Assembly: GCF_000344685.1 (NCBI RefSeq)
Contig: NW_006920416.1
Coordinates: 189,819 to 253,818 of the forward strand
DNA length: 64,000 nucleotides
Direction: 5' to 3'
Source: Gloeophyllum trabeum ATCC 11539
Taxonomy: Eukaryota > Basidiomycota > Agaricomycetes > Gloeophyllales > Gloeophyllaceae
Below, piece by piece: positions 1-10,403 of this stretch (the first letter of the stretch is position 1; the number at the start of each line of letters is the position of its first letter). The notes below the pieces were generated by a model. The model was given only the letters and a program-made list of their open reading frames with translations. It had not been told where the DNA came from and did no database searches. Made by a program: the position numbers and the translations under genes.

Positions 1-479
1 AAAAACAAGTTTCGACTTCACCATCTGAGAGAATTAGCGTTACGATCTCAGCGACCCAACGAAGTTCGAAAGCGTCGAACTTAGCGAATTATAACCGATC
101 CTAGCTTTGCCAATAGGCCTGACTCGTCGAGTGAATTATCTCCACCAATGATTCAATTAGCTCCGGTGAGTCTCACATAGCCAAATAAAATTAAACAAGT
201 CTTTCTAGTGTTTCCTACTCCCGTGGTGGTTTGCAACTTTGTTTGCGACTTTCCGGAGATAAATACTCCGGAGCGTCCATTAGTGTTTGTTTCAGGTGTC
301 AAGGTTTTTGTTTTATTTTTCTAGGCCTTCCTACGGACTACCCTACAGCGTCTTACTCCTCCTTTCCCCCTCGAACTATTAAATACCCCTCAGTTGTCTC
401 GGACCGCCTTCACCCATATCACGGGGTTTAGGTTTATTCCTTTTGGTCCTTGGTGATTGTTGTGTGTCTGTGCATATCA
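1..479 (+). mobile_element. Partial LTR of a Ty3/gypsy-type retrotransposon
   Basis: The segment ends with the string GTGTGTCTGTGCATATCA, which also ends a diverged copy at 9924-10403. The two copies share a run of blocks in the same order: a CTCGAACTAT block, a CTCAGTTGTCTCGGAC-like block and the terminal block. This is expected of LTR copies. The left end lies outside the window. The next bases (480 on) run straight into integrase sequence, so gag, protease, RT and RNase H are missing here. LTR identity is inferred from repetition and position; no target duplication can be seen. Confidence 0.6.
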
Positions 480-1958
480 ACGCACAAGACTATAGGTCTC
501 GAGGACGCAATCAGGAATAAATATTCCGATGATCCCTTCTTCAAGGACATCTTGTGTAAGCCTAAAGAATATAAGAACTTCATTGTGAAGGACAGACTGG
601 TCTACCTGCAGTTGCAGGACCAGCTGGTGCTATGCATGCCAGATATTCGAATTAACGGCCGAAGCACCCAGGAAATTGCGATTTCCAATGCGTACATCCT
701 GTTAGCCCACCTCGGGCTGCAGAAGACCTTAGATTTACTCAGGGACCATGTCTGGTGGAAAGACATGGTTAATCATGTAGAATTATATCGCAGGACATGC
801 ATTATATGCAACCGCAATAAGTTATCTATGCAGAAGCCATATGGGCTCCTGAATCCACTACTGGTACCTAGCCGCCCTTGGGAGGCAATTGGTATGGACT
901 TCATGGGTCCCTTTCCCAAGTCTAAGAACCGAGATCGAGTGTTTGATTCCATCACAGTAATAATTGATCATTTCACCGCCATGATCCATCGGATTGACTA
1001 CAAAGCTTGGCATGTGGCCTAACTGGTATTTTTGGAAGTGTTCAAACATCACAGATTACCGAAAGTGATTATCAGTGACTGTGACTCGCTATTTATGTCG
1101 GTATTCTGGAGCCAATTGCATGCACTCATTGGCGTTAAGTTAAAAATGTCAAGTGCATACCATCCTCAGATGGATGGATCATCTGAGCACGCTATCAAAA
1201 CTATAGTGCAGATGTTAAGGCATTGTATTGGTGAGAACCAGAAAGACTGGGTTTTGCGGCTCCCAGTCATCGAATTCACCATCAATATGGTAAGATCAGC
1301 AAGCACTGGCTACGCGCTGTTCTTCTTGAACACTGGCTGGCTTTCGAGATCCATGATCTGGAACTCCGCCAAGGCCGATGAGTACCCGGGTGTTCAGGTG
1401 TATGCCCGGAAAGTAAAACAGGCTATTATGGCGGCACATGATAGCATCCTAACTACGAGGGTGAAACAGACACGCGATGCAAATCAACACCGCAGACCTT
1501 CCCCCTTCTGCGAGGGAGATCTGGTGTATATCCCTACCAAGAATATACGATTTGCAAAAGGGCAGTCCCAGAAGTTGCTACCAAAATGGCTGGGTCCTTG
1601 CAGGATCACCAGAGACTTTGGCAATAACTCTTATCAAGTTGAACTTTCAGCACACTTGAAAGGGAGAGGCATACATAATCTCTCTCATGCCTTGCTGCTA
1701 AGAATACATAAACCAAATGATGACCAGCTCTTTCCGGGGCGAACAGATGCACAAGTAACCATATTGGATGCAGACACCACCAAAGGCCTGGAATGGGCAG
1801 TGGATAAAATTATTGCCCACAAAGGCAAAGGCCGAGGCACCACTTTTGAACCCATCTGGCAGGCGGGTGATCACACGTGGCTACCATACCATGAGATCTC
1901 ACATCTCATGGCACTTAAGTTGTATCTTGATGCACAAGGGGCAAATGATATTTGACAG
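450..1958 (+). pseudogene. Ty3/gypsy integrase fragment with one in-frame stop
   Basis: One reading frame runs from about 480 to 1955, broken by a single TAA at 1020-1022. Upstream of the stop are a zinc-binding H2C2-type region (CIICNRNK) and the first part of the integrase core (MDFMGPFPKS). Downstream follow the rest of the core (SDCDS, SAYHPQMDGSSE) and a C-terminal domain with the usual GDLVYIPTKN and KLLPKWLGP strings. The core acidic residues are partly changed. RT and RNase H are absent upstream, where the LTR is fused directly, so this is an internally deleted, inactive copy. One nonsense change in otherwise open sequence suggests fairly recent death. Confidence 0.85.
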
Positions 1959-2774
1959 TTGCACTGAGGGGGCTGGTAAACCACCAGCAGACGATCCACA
2001 GGTATTTGCAGGAAAAATAAATACATTTTCGATGTATATAAGACCTGCCTCTACCCCTCCTCAATTCCCCATCCAACAAGCCTCATCACCCACCAGCACC
2101 TTCTCCATGGCTCACTCATCCTCCATGGCTCACATGTTCTCACCCAACAACTGCCCAATAATGATCCGTGACTTTGACGGTGGATATGTCAAATTCATTG
2201 CTGGACCGAACCTCGTTCAGTCTTTCACCCATGCCCAAGTTAGCAAGTACTACCGGTTCCAGACCATCCTCCGTAAAGAGAACTCCCTCAGCCACTCGAA
2301 GTTCCCAGCGGCTACGTGGAGTATGCTGAGCTGTTTAACAACGGCACACAGTACTGGGCTATGCTGGTCCAGACAGCCAATGGTGTCAGCCTCACGCGTC
2401 CCACGCCGCCTTTTGCTGACATCTGCGGACATCAGCTTCGACTCCCCACTGAGATGCCTGACCCAGCCAATGTCCTTACCGATGCGCAGAGGCAGACCCT
2501 CACCAATTACAGCTTCACAATGATGAACTCCCACAACACGCGTCAAAAGTTTAACCAGTGGAAGAAGGAGGAGAGGCAGCAGATGCACCTCAACAAGAGG
2601 TTAGGAAACATGCGTGGCCAAGGCTGTAATTGGGCGGCGGCACCACCACCCTACATTCCCCCTCCAGAGCTCACTATTGATTTCACTGGCATCAACTTCA
2701 ATCTTCCCCCGAACCGGCACTGCCACCACCGCCTACTGATACACCCAATGTTTGGATTGTCGTTGGCAGGCTAG
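1959..2774 (+). pseudogene. Frameshifted ORF of unknown function behind the integrase
   Basis: A TATA-like GTATATAAGACC at about 2034 precedes an ATG at 2107 (MAHSSSMAHMFSPNN). The frame stays open to about 2290. A second frame (SGYVEYAELFNNGTQYWAML, from about 2303) then continues to 2774 and reads as the natural continuation, so one frameshift separates them. The composition (Pro-rich tail, many Asn and Gln) fits a retroelement-associated structural protein, but I recognise no domain. It may belong to the gypsy remnant or be an independent element. Confidence 0.35.
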
Positions 2775-3179
2775 GGCAGTGCTATTTCCTAAAAAAGGCA
2801 GCTGATATTGTTTGCAGCTCATTCGGCTAAACAATGGCAGGTGTTAAATTCCATCTCAAGCGGTCCTACAGCTTCCCGGTGCCCATCAAGGGTCAATTAT
2901 CTGCGTAACTCCCATTGCAAGCCCTTGGTCAGGTCATGTACACCCTTCAGGTGCTTGACCACTGCGGCCGTCCGAGTATAATCATCCAGACCATCCATGC
3001 TTCCAATCTGGCATTAACTGAGTGTCTAATCCCAGCCGAATCCTCATTTTGCTAAAATTGAGTGGTCTGTCAAGAGATCTGAGGTGCACAGTGAGTGAGT
3101 ATGAAGTCCTGAAACCTGATGGTATTCAAACCTTGCACCATATAGAGGACTTCTCACACCCTCCAAGAAGAGCACACAC

Positions 3180-3395
3180 TGTTGAAATCATCCTGGCAAA
3201 TGTAGATTGAGCATGCTTGCCCCAGGCAGTCAGTTGCCCGAAGGGCAATCGCTTACCCTACAAAGAGCAGATACAGTGACTATATATGAGTTCCGCATAA
3301 ACTCTCACCCGCTACGGCCACCTATGGCAGTCCCGTCCTATAGCGCGCGAGCACACGAGCTCACAAGCTCAACCAATAACCCTGAAATTCCAACA
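3180..3395 (-). mobile_element. Solo LTR, family A, copy 1 (TSD CACAC)
   Basis: 216 bases running TGTT to AACA, flanked by perfect direct repeats CACAC at 3175-3179 and 3396-3400. Read on the minus strand it begins TGTTGGAATTTCAG and holds an AGCTTGTGAGCTC core, a TATA stretch (CATATATAGTCACTG) and the CAACTGACTGCCTGGGGCA block. All of these recur in the copies at 7106, 14784 and 15072. No internal retrotransposon sequence is attached, so LTR-LTR recombination has left a solo LTR. The element class is inferred; the short length and TG..CA ends fit a copia-type LTR. Confidence 0.9.
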
Positions 3396-5123
3396 CACAC
3401 AATGGTGAGTGATTTTATGAGAAACAGAGCATGGCCATATGGCAGTACCAGAATTCATGGCAGTTACAGATGGGGAGGGCTGCACAAGCAACAAACCATA
3501 GATGCAGGGCACTAGTGAATGAGCATGATATATCGGCACTCAGCTCATTGACAAAAGCGAATGGGTTGCATCCCCACACAATGCCCTGCTCCCACTTGCT
3601 CAGTCTGCAAAAGGATCCATTGTGGGTGCATCCTTGATACCCTGCAACTCAGCCATCTTACAGGTGGCATTATAGGTCTTGCACTTGGTGGGCATCCCAC
3701 AGATTGCCAGATACTCAAGGACTCTGTCCTCATCGATAGTAGTGGCTGAAAAGTTGGGAGCAGACCTCTGCCATGCAATAGTGACCTCCTTCTCACTGCC
3801 AGCAAGACTGTATTTGCCCAATGTGACTATGTGTAATGCGAGATTGATGAAACTGTCCACATCCTGGAGATACCGGTGATAAGCCTCAAGGGTCATGTAA
3901 CCCCCAAAATTGCAAATTCAAAGTTCCTACCCACCTCTTCCCGAGTCTATTCGATGTGGAAATCACACAATCTTAGGCTAGGATTGGGGCAAACCATTTT
4001 CTTCATTGAACTCTGAACTTTCTAGCATCCTCAATATGAGTGCAGATCCCTGTGAAGCTTTAGCTCTGAGGTCTGATGCTCCGGAGTGACTCAGGATGCA
4101 ACGTCACGAAGAATTAACTCTGGCATCCACAGTCCTCTGTCTCATTGTCCGTCATCCACATTTCCAACTTTCAGTACTTCCCCTCCTTCATCTCCACCAA
4201 ATTACCCAGCTTGTAAATCCATGACCATGAGGCAACCATCAGTCAATGAGTGGCCAGAGATAATTAGCACATTGTCAGCAGAACTTGCAATGGATATAAA
4301 TCCACCTAGAATCTACTAAGCAGAAAGGTCATCAAGAGAATGCTGGATTTAATGTTGGTTGAGCAGTTCCCTTGTGTTCGAGAGGTAGGATAAGTTTCCA
4401 AACCACTGTTACCCTGATATTTGGTGATAGCCTGATAGATAACAAATAGGTAGCTGACTACTAGAGTCTAGCTGACAATGAAGGTAGAGAGCAAACACAG
4501 GTTGCAGGAGCCTAATGGCAGTACTCCAACAACACAGCCTTATATTCTCAAGAAAGGCCTAAGTTAACAGAAGCAGACAGCAGACAGTACTGCAGTCCTT
4601 CCCTACTCTGAGGTGCTTCAGATTCAGTCAGAGTCCAGACAAATGCTTATCCAACAGTAGGGACAAGGTCTGATTGACTTGACAGGCAAATAGCTTTATT
4701 GGGGGATTCCAGATAGATTAATCCTCCCTTTGCCCTCCCTACTGAGCTCCTTATATACCCTACAGTAATTTGAAATTACAAACAATAGGATGGGAAGATA
4801 CTTAGGAGGAGACAATAGTGTGAGAACAAAGTAACAATAGTGTGAGAAAATGGTGTGGGTCATCCAAGTCCAGGCATGAATCAACCAATCCCTGAACTTT
4901 AGGAACATGGGTGACTAAGCCAAAATAATAGGCATGGGAAAGTGGTAAACTATAAGGTGAGAAGAGCATGGAAGAAAACAAAAGTGCATGGGAAATCAAG
5001 AACAAGGGGTGGGAAAACCTTTAGCAATACCATGTGAAAGCCTAAACAACGATGCTTGGCCAATCATGGAACACTGCCGGTCCTTCTAGACACTAGTAAT
5101 TACCTTTGGTTGTTAACAATTTC
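3396..5123. other. Gene-poor, probably degraded repeat DNA
   Basis: No intact gene is seen. A minus-strand open stretch at 3545-3896 (MTLEAYHRYLQDVDSFINLA) has protein-like composition and may be a remnant of a retroelement or host gene; it matches nothing I can name. The rest is AT-rich with scattered short frames. Confidence 0.4.
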
Positions 5124-6113
5124 ATGACAAGCAGTGATGGGACGGTCAAACCCCGACCCTTTGACGAATTGACGAGTGTCAATGGGTCAATTGGGGTCTG
5201 ACATGGTCGGACCTATCGTCAAGGCGTCAATGCGTGACTTTGAGCTCACGTGTGCGGTGGCGTGTTGCACTGAATCTCTGATGTCTGTACTTCAATAATA
5301 TACTGTATATTGGCACAACAAAAAATACTGTAGACACCATCTGACTTGTATTGCGCAACCACATCCACCCTCTAGACGGCATGCATCCCTCGAAAGTCTG
5401 GGAGCATTTCTACCGCGGTATACGGAAGTACACGGAAGCTTTGCCGCTGTCGGCGGAGGCTGCACAATCGGGCGTGGACGATCAGATTTCGGTCGGCGTC
5501 GACGATGCGTCCTGTTCGTTTGCCGCAGTTGCTAGCGAACTACTGGAGCAACTCGCTGCTGATGAAGCCACCACTCTGTCAGAGTCTCGAGTGCCCAACT
5601 CCGCTAGTCCTGCTGCGCCAGTGGATCACTCCGGGTACGAGGCCCCACTGCATACCTCCTGAAGAATCTCTTTCTGTATCCATCCCCGGGGACTATATCT
5701 CCCTCACTGAGTGCTCTTACTATGTACTGGCCTCGAGGTGAAGAGAATCTCGCCACAGAGATGGCTTTTCATGATTCTTTGAGCTCACCCCAGGATTGAA
5801 CTCTGTCAATGCTCTACCTTTGGACAAGATGTACCCTTATTCCTTCATCCTTTTTTCTTACTCTATAGCACATTCCTATCTTCCCTCTTACTAGTAGATC
5901 CCATAATAGCAGGCGCAAATCTGAGTAGTCTACATACAGCATATAGATGACTAGCAATAGCTCAGCTACACTTCTGGCCCTGGCAGTTCACGTAGCCGGA
6001 TTGACCAAGTCACGCATTGACTCCGGACCCAGGTCAAGGTCAATGGGGGTCGTATGGCGTCAGACCTCTCGACTCGGGGTCTGACGCGTGTCAATGCCAA
6101 CACTGATGACAAG
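5124..6113. mobile_element. Non-autonomous hAT-type DNA transposon with 8-base TSD
   Basis: The element proper spans 5132-6105 (974 bases). It starts CAGTGATGGG and ends CCAACACTG, with imperfect terminal inverted repeats: CAGTG(A/T)TGG, then scattered shared blocks such as GTCAATGG, GACCCCGA and GTCAATGCGTGACTT. The flanks carry the identical 8-base duplication ATGACAAG at 5124-5131 and 6106-6113. CAGTG ends plus an 8-base duplication are typical of the hAT superfamily. An inner ORF of 103 codons at 5351-5662 has no recognisable transposase motif, so the copy is treated as non-autonomous. Confidence 0.9.
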
Positions 6114-6139
6114 TACTATCCAGGTCCTGTGTTGGCTTG

Positions 6140-6850
6140 TCATGGATCAATACAATATTGTAAGGCAGGCTTTTGGAGTATTGTGGGGGTTTTGTCAGGG
6201 TGTTGCAGGCATATTGTAGGGGGTTTGTAGGCTTGTTGTGGGAGTGTTGTGGATGGATTGTAAAAATATTCTGCAGGTATTGTAGCTTTGTGGGGTAAAT
6301 TGTAGGGGTATTGTAGCAGGTTTGTAGGTTCATTGTAGGGGTATTGTGAGCAGATTGTAGGGTAATTGTGGTCACATTGTAGGCTTGTAACAGGGGTTGT
6401 AGGTCTATTGTGGGGGTATTGTAGCTTGTTGTAAGGATGTTGTTGGATCATTGTAGCTCATTGTAGGGGTATTATGGGGGTATTGTAGTCTGTTGTAAGG
6501 ATATTGTAGGGATATTGTAGCTTTGTAATACAGATTGTGGGGGCATTGTAGATGGATTGTAGGTCTGTTGTTCACACATTGTATATTTGTAATTATTAGC
6601 TCTTGGAGCATTGTAGGGACATTGTACAGGGTTGCGGGGGTTATTGTAGCTTTGTAAGGTAGCTTGCTGAGGCATTGTAGCAAGATTGTAGGTATTCTGG
6701 AGGGACATTGTAGGTTTGTAACATGGATTGTGGGCAGCATTGTAGACCTGTTGTGAGAGGTTGTTGCAGCATTGTAGCAGGATTGTGGAGAATTCTTTGG
6801 GCATTGTGACAAGATTGTGGAGGGTTGTGAGGGGCATTGTATGATGGCTG
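6140..6850. repeat. TTGTAG minisatellite array (left arm)
   Basis: About 700 bases made of irregular repeats of ATTGTAG or ATTGTGG spaced about 10 or 16-17 bases, with variants such as GGTATTGTAG and GGGCATTGTAG. It lacks C on the plus strand to a striking degree. It forms the outer part of the left arm of the fold-back element. Confidence 0.85.
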
Positions 6851-7105
6851 TGGATTTACTATGTAACCATTGAAGGTATGAGTGGGGGATAACTTCCACT
6901 GATATCCTCATTACTAATGTGATTTGGTGTCACAAGACAGGTTTTCATCACCAGCTCCAAAACATGTTTTTGCATTTTGCCACCCAAGTGTGTGATTAAA
7001 TCATAGACACTTCTGGGACTGTAATTACCCCATATATGGCTACAGGTTTACTTAAGGGCCCAAAAGATTCCGACCAGATACTGGCCAGCTACCGCTGTTG
7101 GCTTG

Positions 7106-7313
7106 TGTTAAAATATTCCAAGCAAACGGAAGACAAGTGCATTTGCCCCAGGTGGTCAGTTGCCCAAATGGCAATTGCGTACTGTACAATGAGTAGATAC
7201 AGCGACTATATATGAGTTCCACATAAATATTCATCCACTATGACCACCTACAGTGGCCCTGTCCTATCATGTGTGAGCTTGCAAGCTCGACTGATTACCC
7301 CAAAATTCCAACA
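7106..7313 (-). mobile_element. Solo LTR, family A, copy 2 (TSD GCTTG), inside the fold-back element
   Basis: 208 bases, TGTT to AACA, with perfect GCTTG duplications at 7101-7105 and 7314-7318. The right arm of the fold-back element keeps the empty site (about 7945-7965, reverse complement ACCGCTTTTGGCTTGTACCC). This confirms both the insertion and its exact limits, and dates it after the arms had formed. Confidence 0.95.
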
Positions 7314-8194
7314 GCTTGTACCCTTCCTACACCCTCACCCCAGCTACTGCTTTTGCTTCCAATAGTCATTATACCCTCCCCCTAAAGTTGAAAGTTGTAG
7401 ACAAACAGCTCACAACAATTCATGTAACACACAGCCCAACTATGGATCTATAATACTGCAGTCCCAGTCACACCCAAAGACACCAACATGTTGTCACTCT
7501 GGAATGATCATGCATGATATCATCTTACAAATTGCAGGTAACACCTCAGTAGGTATGCCCCTTCAATCATACACCTTGTCCCAGGCATCCCACTTGCTTT
7601 CCAGCATATTGCCACACTAGAGGGCATGCATGCTGCAGGAACTGGGTTGCAACCTGGCACTAACCAGTGCTGCTGCTCTGTCCCGGAATTGTATAAGAAA
7701 AGGGGCATAGCTACTGAGGTGTTACCAGCAATTTGTGAGATGACATCATGTGTGATCATTCCAGAGTGACAACATGTTGATGTTTTTGGGTGTGGCTGGG
7801 ACTGCATTACTATATACTGTTATTTGTGGGGCTGCATGCCACACCACTTGTTATTAGTTGCTTAAATACTAATTAGGCATTAGGAAGAGGCCATACAGAC
7901 TGTTGGAAGCAAAAGTGGTAGCTCGGGTGAGGGTGTAGGAAGGGTACAAGCCAAAAGCGGTAGCTGGCCAGTATCTGGTTGGAATTTTTTGGGCCCTTAA
8001 GTAAACCTGTAGCCATATATGGGGTAATCACAGTCCCAGAAGTGTTTATGATTTAATCACATATTTGGGTGGCAACATGAAAAAAACTGCTTTGGAGCAG
8101 TGATGAAAACCTGTTTTGTGGTTATCTCAGCACATTGGTAATGCAGATATGAATAGTAATTATCCTGCACTCATACCTATAATGGTCTCAGAAA

Positions 8195-8450
8195 ATTTTC
8201 ACAATCCTGTTACAATGCCCTAACCATCCTTTACAATCCTGCTACAATGCCCCCATAATCCATCACAATCCCTGTACAATGCTCCAAGAATTCATCACAA
8301 TCCCACTAGAATACCCCAATGATTCATTACAATTCCAGTACAATGCCCCAACAATCCATCACAATTCTGCTACAATACCCAGACAACTCTTCGATCATGT
8401 CACAATACCCCAACAACCCTTCACAATGCCCCAAACTATTCATCACAATC
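8195..8450. repeat. CTACAA/TTACAA minisatellite array (right arm)
   Basis: Repeats of the type ACAATCCTGCTACAATGCCCC and CATCACAATCC, the reverse complement of the motif in the left-arm array. The array is shorter than its partner (about 255 against 700 bases), so it has contracted or the left one has expanded. Confidence 0.8.
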
Positions 8451-8454
8451 CCAT

Positions 8455-8770
8455 CTGGCTACTGCTTTTGGCTTATACCCCTCCTGGTGCCTCTCTCCCC
8501 AGCTACTGCTTTTACTTCCTACAGTCTATGTACCTCCCCCCATGTGTAGTATAGCATACAATAAATGTGGTGCAACAATCAGTGTAGTGTAGAACCCACC
8601 ACACAATTATGTATGTCAATGAAAGACCAGCACTACACAAAACCACAGACATGTTGCTACTCTACAATGGAAACACGTGATATCCGCCCTTTCAATCATA
8701 TCACTTGTCCTATCCATCCCAGTCCCTTGCCTGGGTTAGGGTTACTGCATGTCACAGCAGCAGGCACAGA
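8455..8770 (+). repeat. Diverged third copy of the fold-back inner arm
   Basis: The blocks CCCAGCTACTGCTTTTACTTCC, ACATGTTGCTACTCTACAATG and CCCTTTCAATCATA follow in the same order as in the left arm at about 7338-7575, in direct orientation. It lies immediately outside the right array. Confidence 0.6.
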
Positions 8771-9923
8771 CAGCTTCAGACAACTCAGTTATACAGTATA
8801 TAACAGATAGTGAGGATACGCACCAATTATACAACACAGTAATATACATCAGTGATGTTCACTGCCATACAAAGCTTTTAGAATTAACAGTTGACATACT
8901 TTTGAAGGCACATGCTAAGTATCTGCACCAGTTTGAGGACTGTTAAAAATGCAAAAAATCATGAGAATACTGTAGGGTGTATTCAAATTGAGGGGCCAAA
9001 AGATAGCAGGTTGAGTGTAGCAATGGGCATTCAGGAAGTTGAGGATACAAAGGTGAAGCATGTGTCATGGCACTGTCACAGTATAGAGATGTCTGGAGGA
9101 TATTTGGACATTATCGCACTGGTGTGCACTGTGGCTGATGCTCAAACATTCAGTTTCTTTGGGCACTACTATGCCATATAGCTCCTGCTAGACTTAATTC
9201 CAAGCTGAAACACTTGGGTGTGATGATCTATATAGACTGGGAGCTTGACTAGGCTCCAACGACTCCTGGTAATCAACTAATACTACTCAGAAGAGATATT
9301 CTGAGGAGGTAAGCCATTGATACACCCCAATGCTCTCTGACCTCCGAAAACGTGGATTCAGCCTCATGTACGACTTCTCAGAGAAGTCTATCTGGCAGTG
9401 GGAAACAACACCATTAGATACTTCTATGACATCTGGTGAGGACTTCGATGGCCTTCAGTCGGGTCAGCTGTCAATCACCAACTCTGCCTTCACCGCTTTG
9501 ACCGGTTCGATTGCTGCAGCATGAGACCGATGGTCTGGTACTACCATATGCCCATTTGCCTTGCACAATGGCACGCAATTCTGACATACGCAGCCAAGAT
9601 CCGGCCATGGAAAGCCTCGAGGACAGATTCACCTAACCATATGACATATAGCGGCTGGAGGGGACAGGCTAGTTGCTCACATGATCAAGATGCGGTGGAT
9701 ACAGCATGGTGGTCGATCAAATCGGTCGGGTATGAGCCTTTGCAAATGAGTGCATAGTCATAGGCTGGATGAAAGTGGTACGAACATAGGATTATGAGCA
9801 ACCACAAGGAGACATGGTTAGTGGTGAGTGGGCACGAGATGGCGGACGGCAGCGGTGGAAGGACTTGTACAGTGGAATTGAAGTTGGTTTGCAGCTAGGG
9901 ATCATATATATAGTGTATCACAA
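8771..9923. other. No recognisable gene
   Basis: Only short frames are present (for example 9330-9524). The reading around 9330-9740 looks like a decayed coding sequence interrupted by stops, but no family could be assigned. Confidence 0.4.
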
Positions 9924-10403
9924 TGTTTTGTAACCCAAGAAAGAAAAGACATCTTCACCCATCTCAGCATCCAGAGTTAGCATCCCAGCGTTCTTCAAAG
10001 GTCGAACCTGTTGACCTTAGCGTACTAGCAATTGAATCCTTTCACCTTACATTGTTGTTCCTCTCAGCCTCTTGCATCCTTGACCACAGTGTGTGGGACT
10101 TTTGTTCTTAATTCATCATTTACTTTTATAAGAGCTTATTAACTGCTTGACCACATGGAATCAATAATCAGGTCATCATCAATCGCCTCGACCAACTCCT
10201 CGATTGGTTTCGGTCACTCCCAGTTCCATGTTTGACTCTAGTGGCTTCAATAAACTCAGACTATCTACAGTGTCTTTCTCCTCCCTCCTTCTCGAACTAT
10301 ATCTTACACTTCAGTTTCCTTAGACCTTTGGCACCCACACTGCTGGGTGTTGTGTGTTGGTTTTGTTCTGGTCTTTGGGTCTGTTGTGTGTCTGTGCATA
10401 TCA
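9924..10403 (+). mobile_element. Diverged gypsy-type LTR, probably solo
   Basis: It shares ordered blocks and the terminal GTGTGTCTGTGCATATCA with 1-479, including CTCGAACTATAT and the (C/T)TCAGTTTCCTTAGAC-like block. No integrase or RT follows. The left limit at a TGTTTTGTAACCC string is approximate, and no target duplication was found. Confidence 0.5.

Larger units (their letters stand above)
6128..8450. mobile_element. Large fold-back (inverted repeat) element
   Basis: The left arm (about 6140-7560, less the LTR at 7106-7313) and the right arm (about 7690-8450) are reverse complements over several hundred bases. Matching blocks include ACATGTTGTCACTCTGGAATG (read 7485 forward, about 7775 reverse), CTTCCTACACCCTCACCC, CAGATACTGGCCAGCTACCGC and CCCATATATGGCTACAGG. 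Only about 130 bases lie between the arms. Both outer ends are arrays of TTGTAG/CTACAA motifs in opposite orientation. There is no transposase, so it resembles a fold-back or long-TIR non-autonomous transposon. Exact ends and target duplication were not found. Confidence 0.8.

Noticed and set aside
6140..6850. Possible CRISPR array
   Set aside because: Repeats are too short and irregular, there are no unique spacers, and the genome is eukaryotic; the inverted partner array shows it belongs to a fold-back element.
6091..6911. Overlapping minus-strand ORFs rich in Tyr, Asn, Thr and Pro
   Set aside because: Direct translations of the TTGTAG minisatellite array, open in all three frames, so not evidence of coding.
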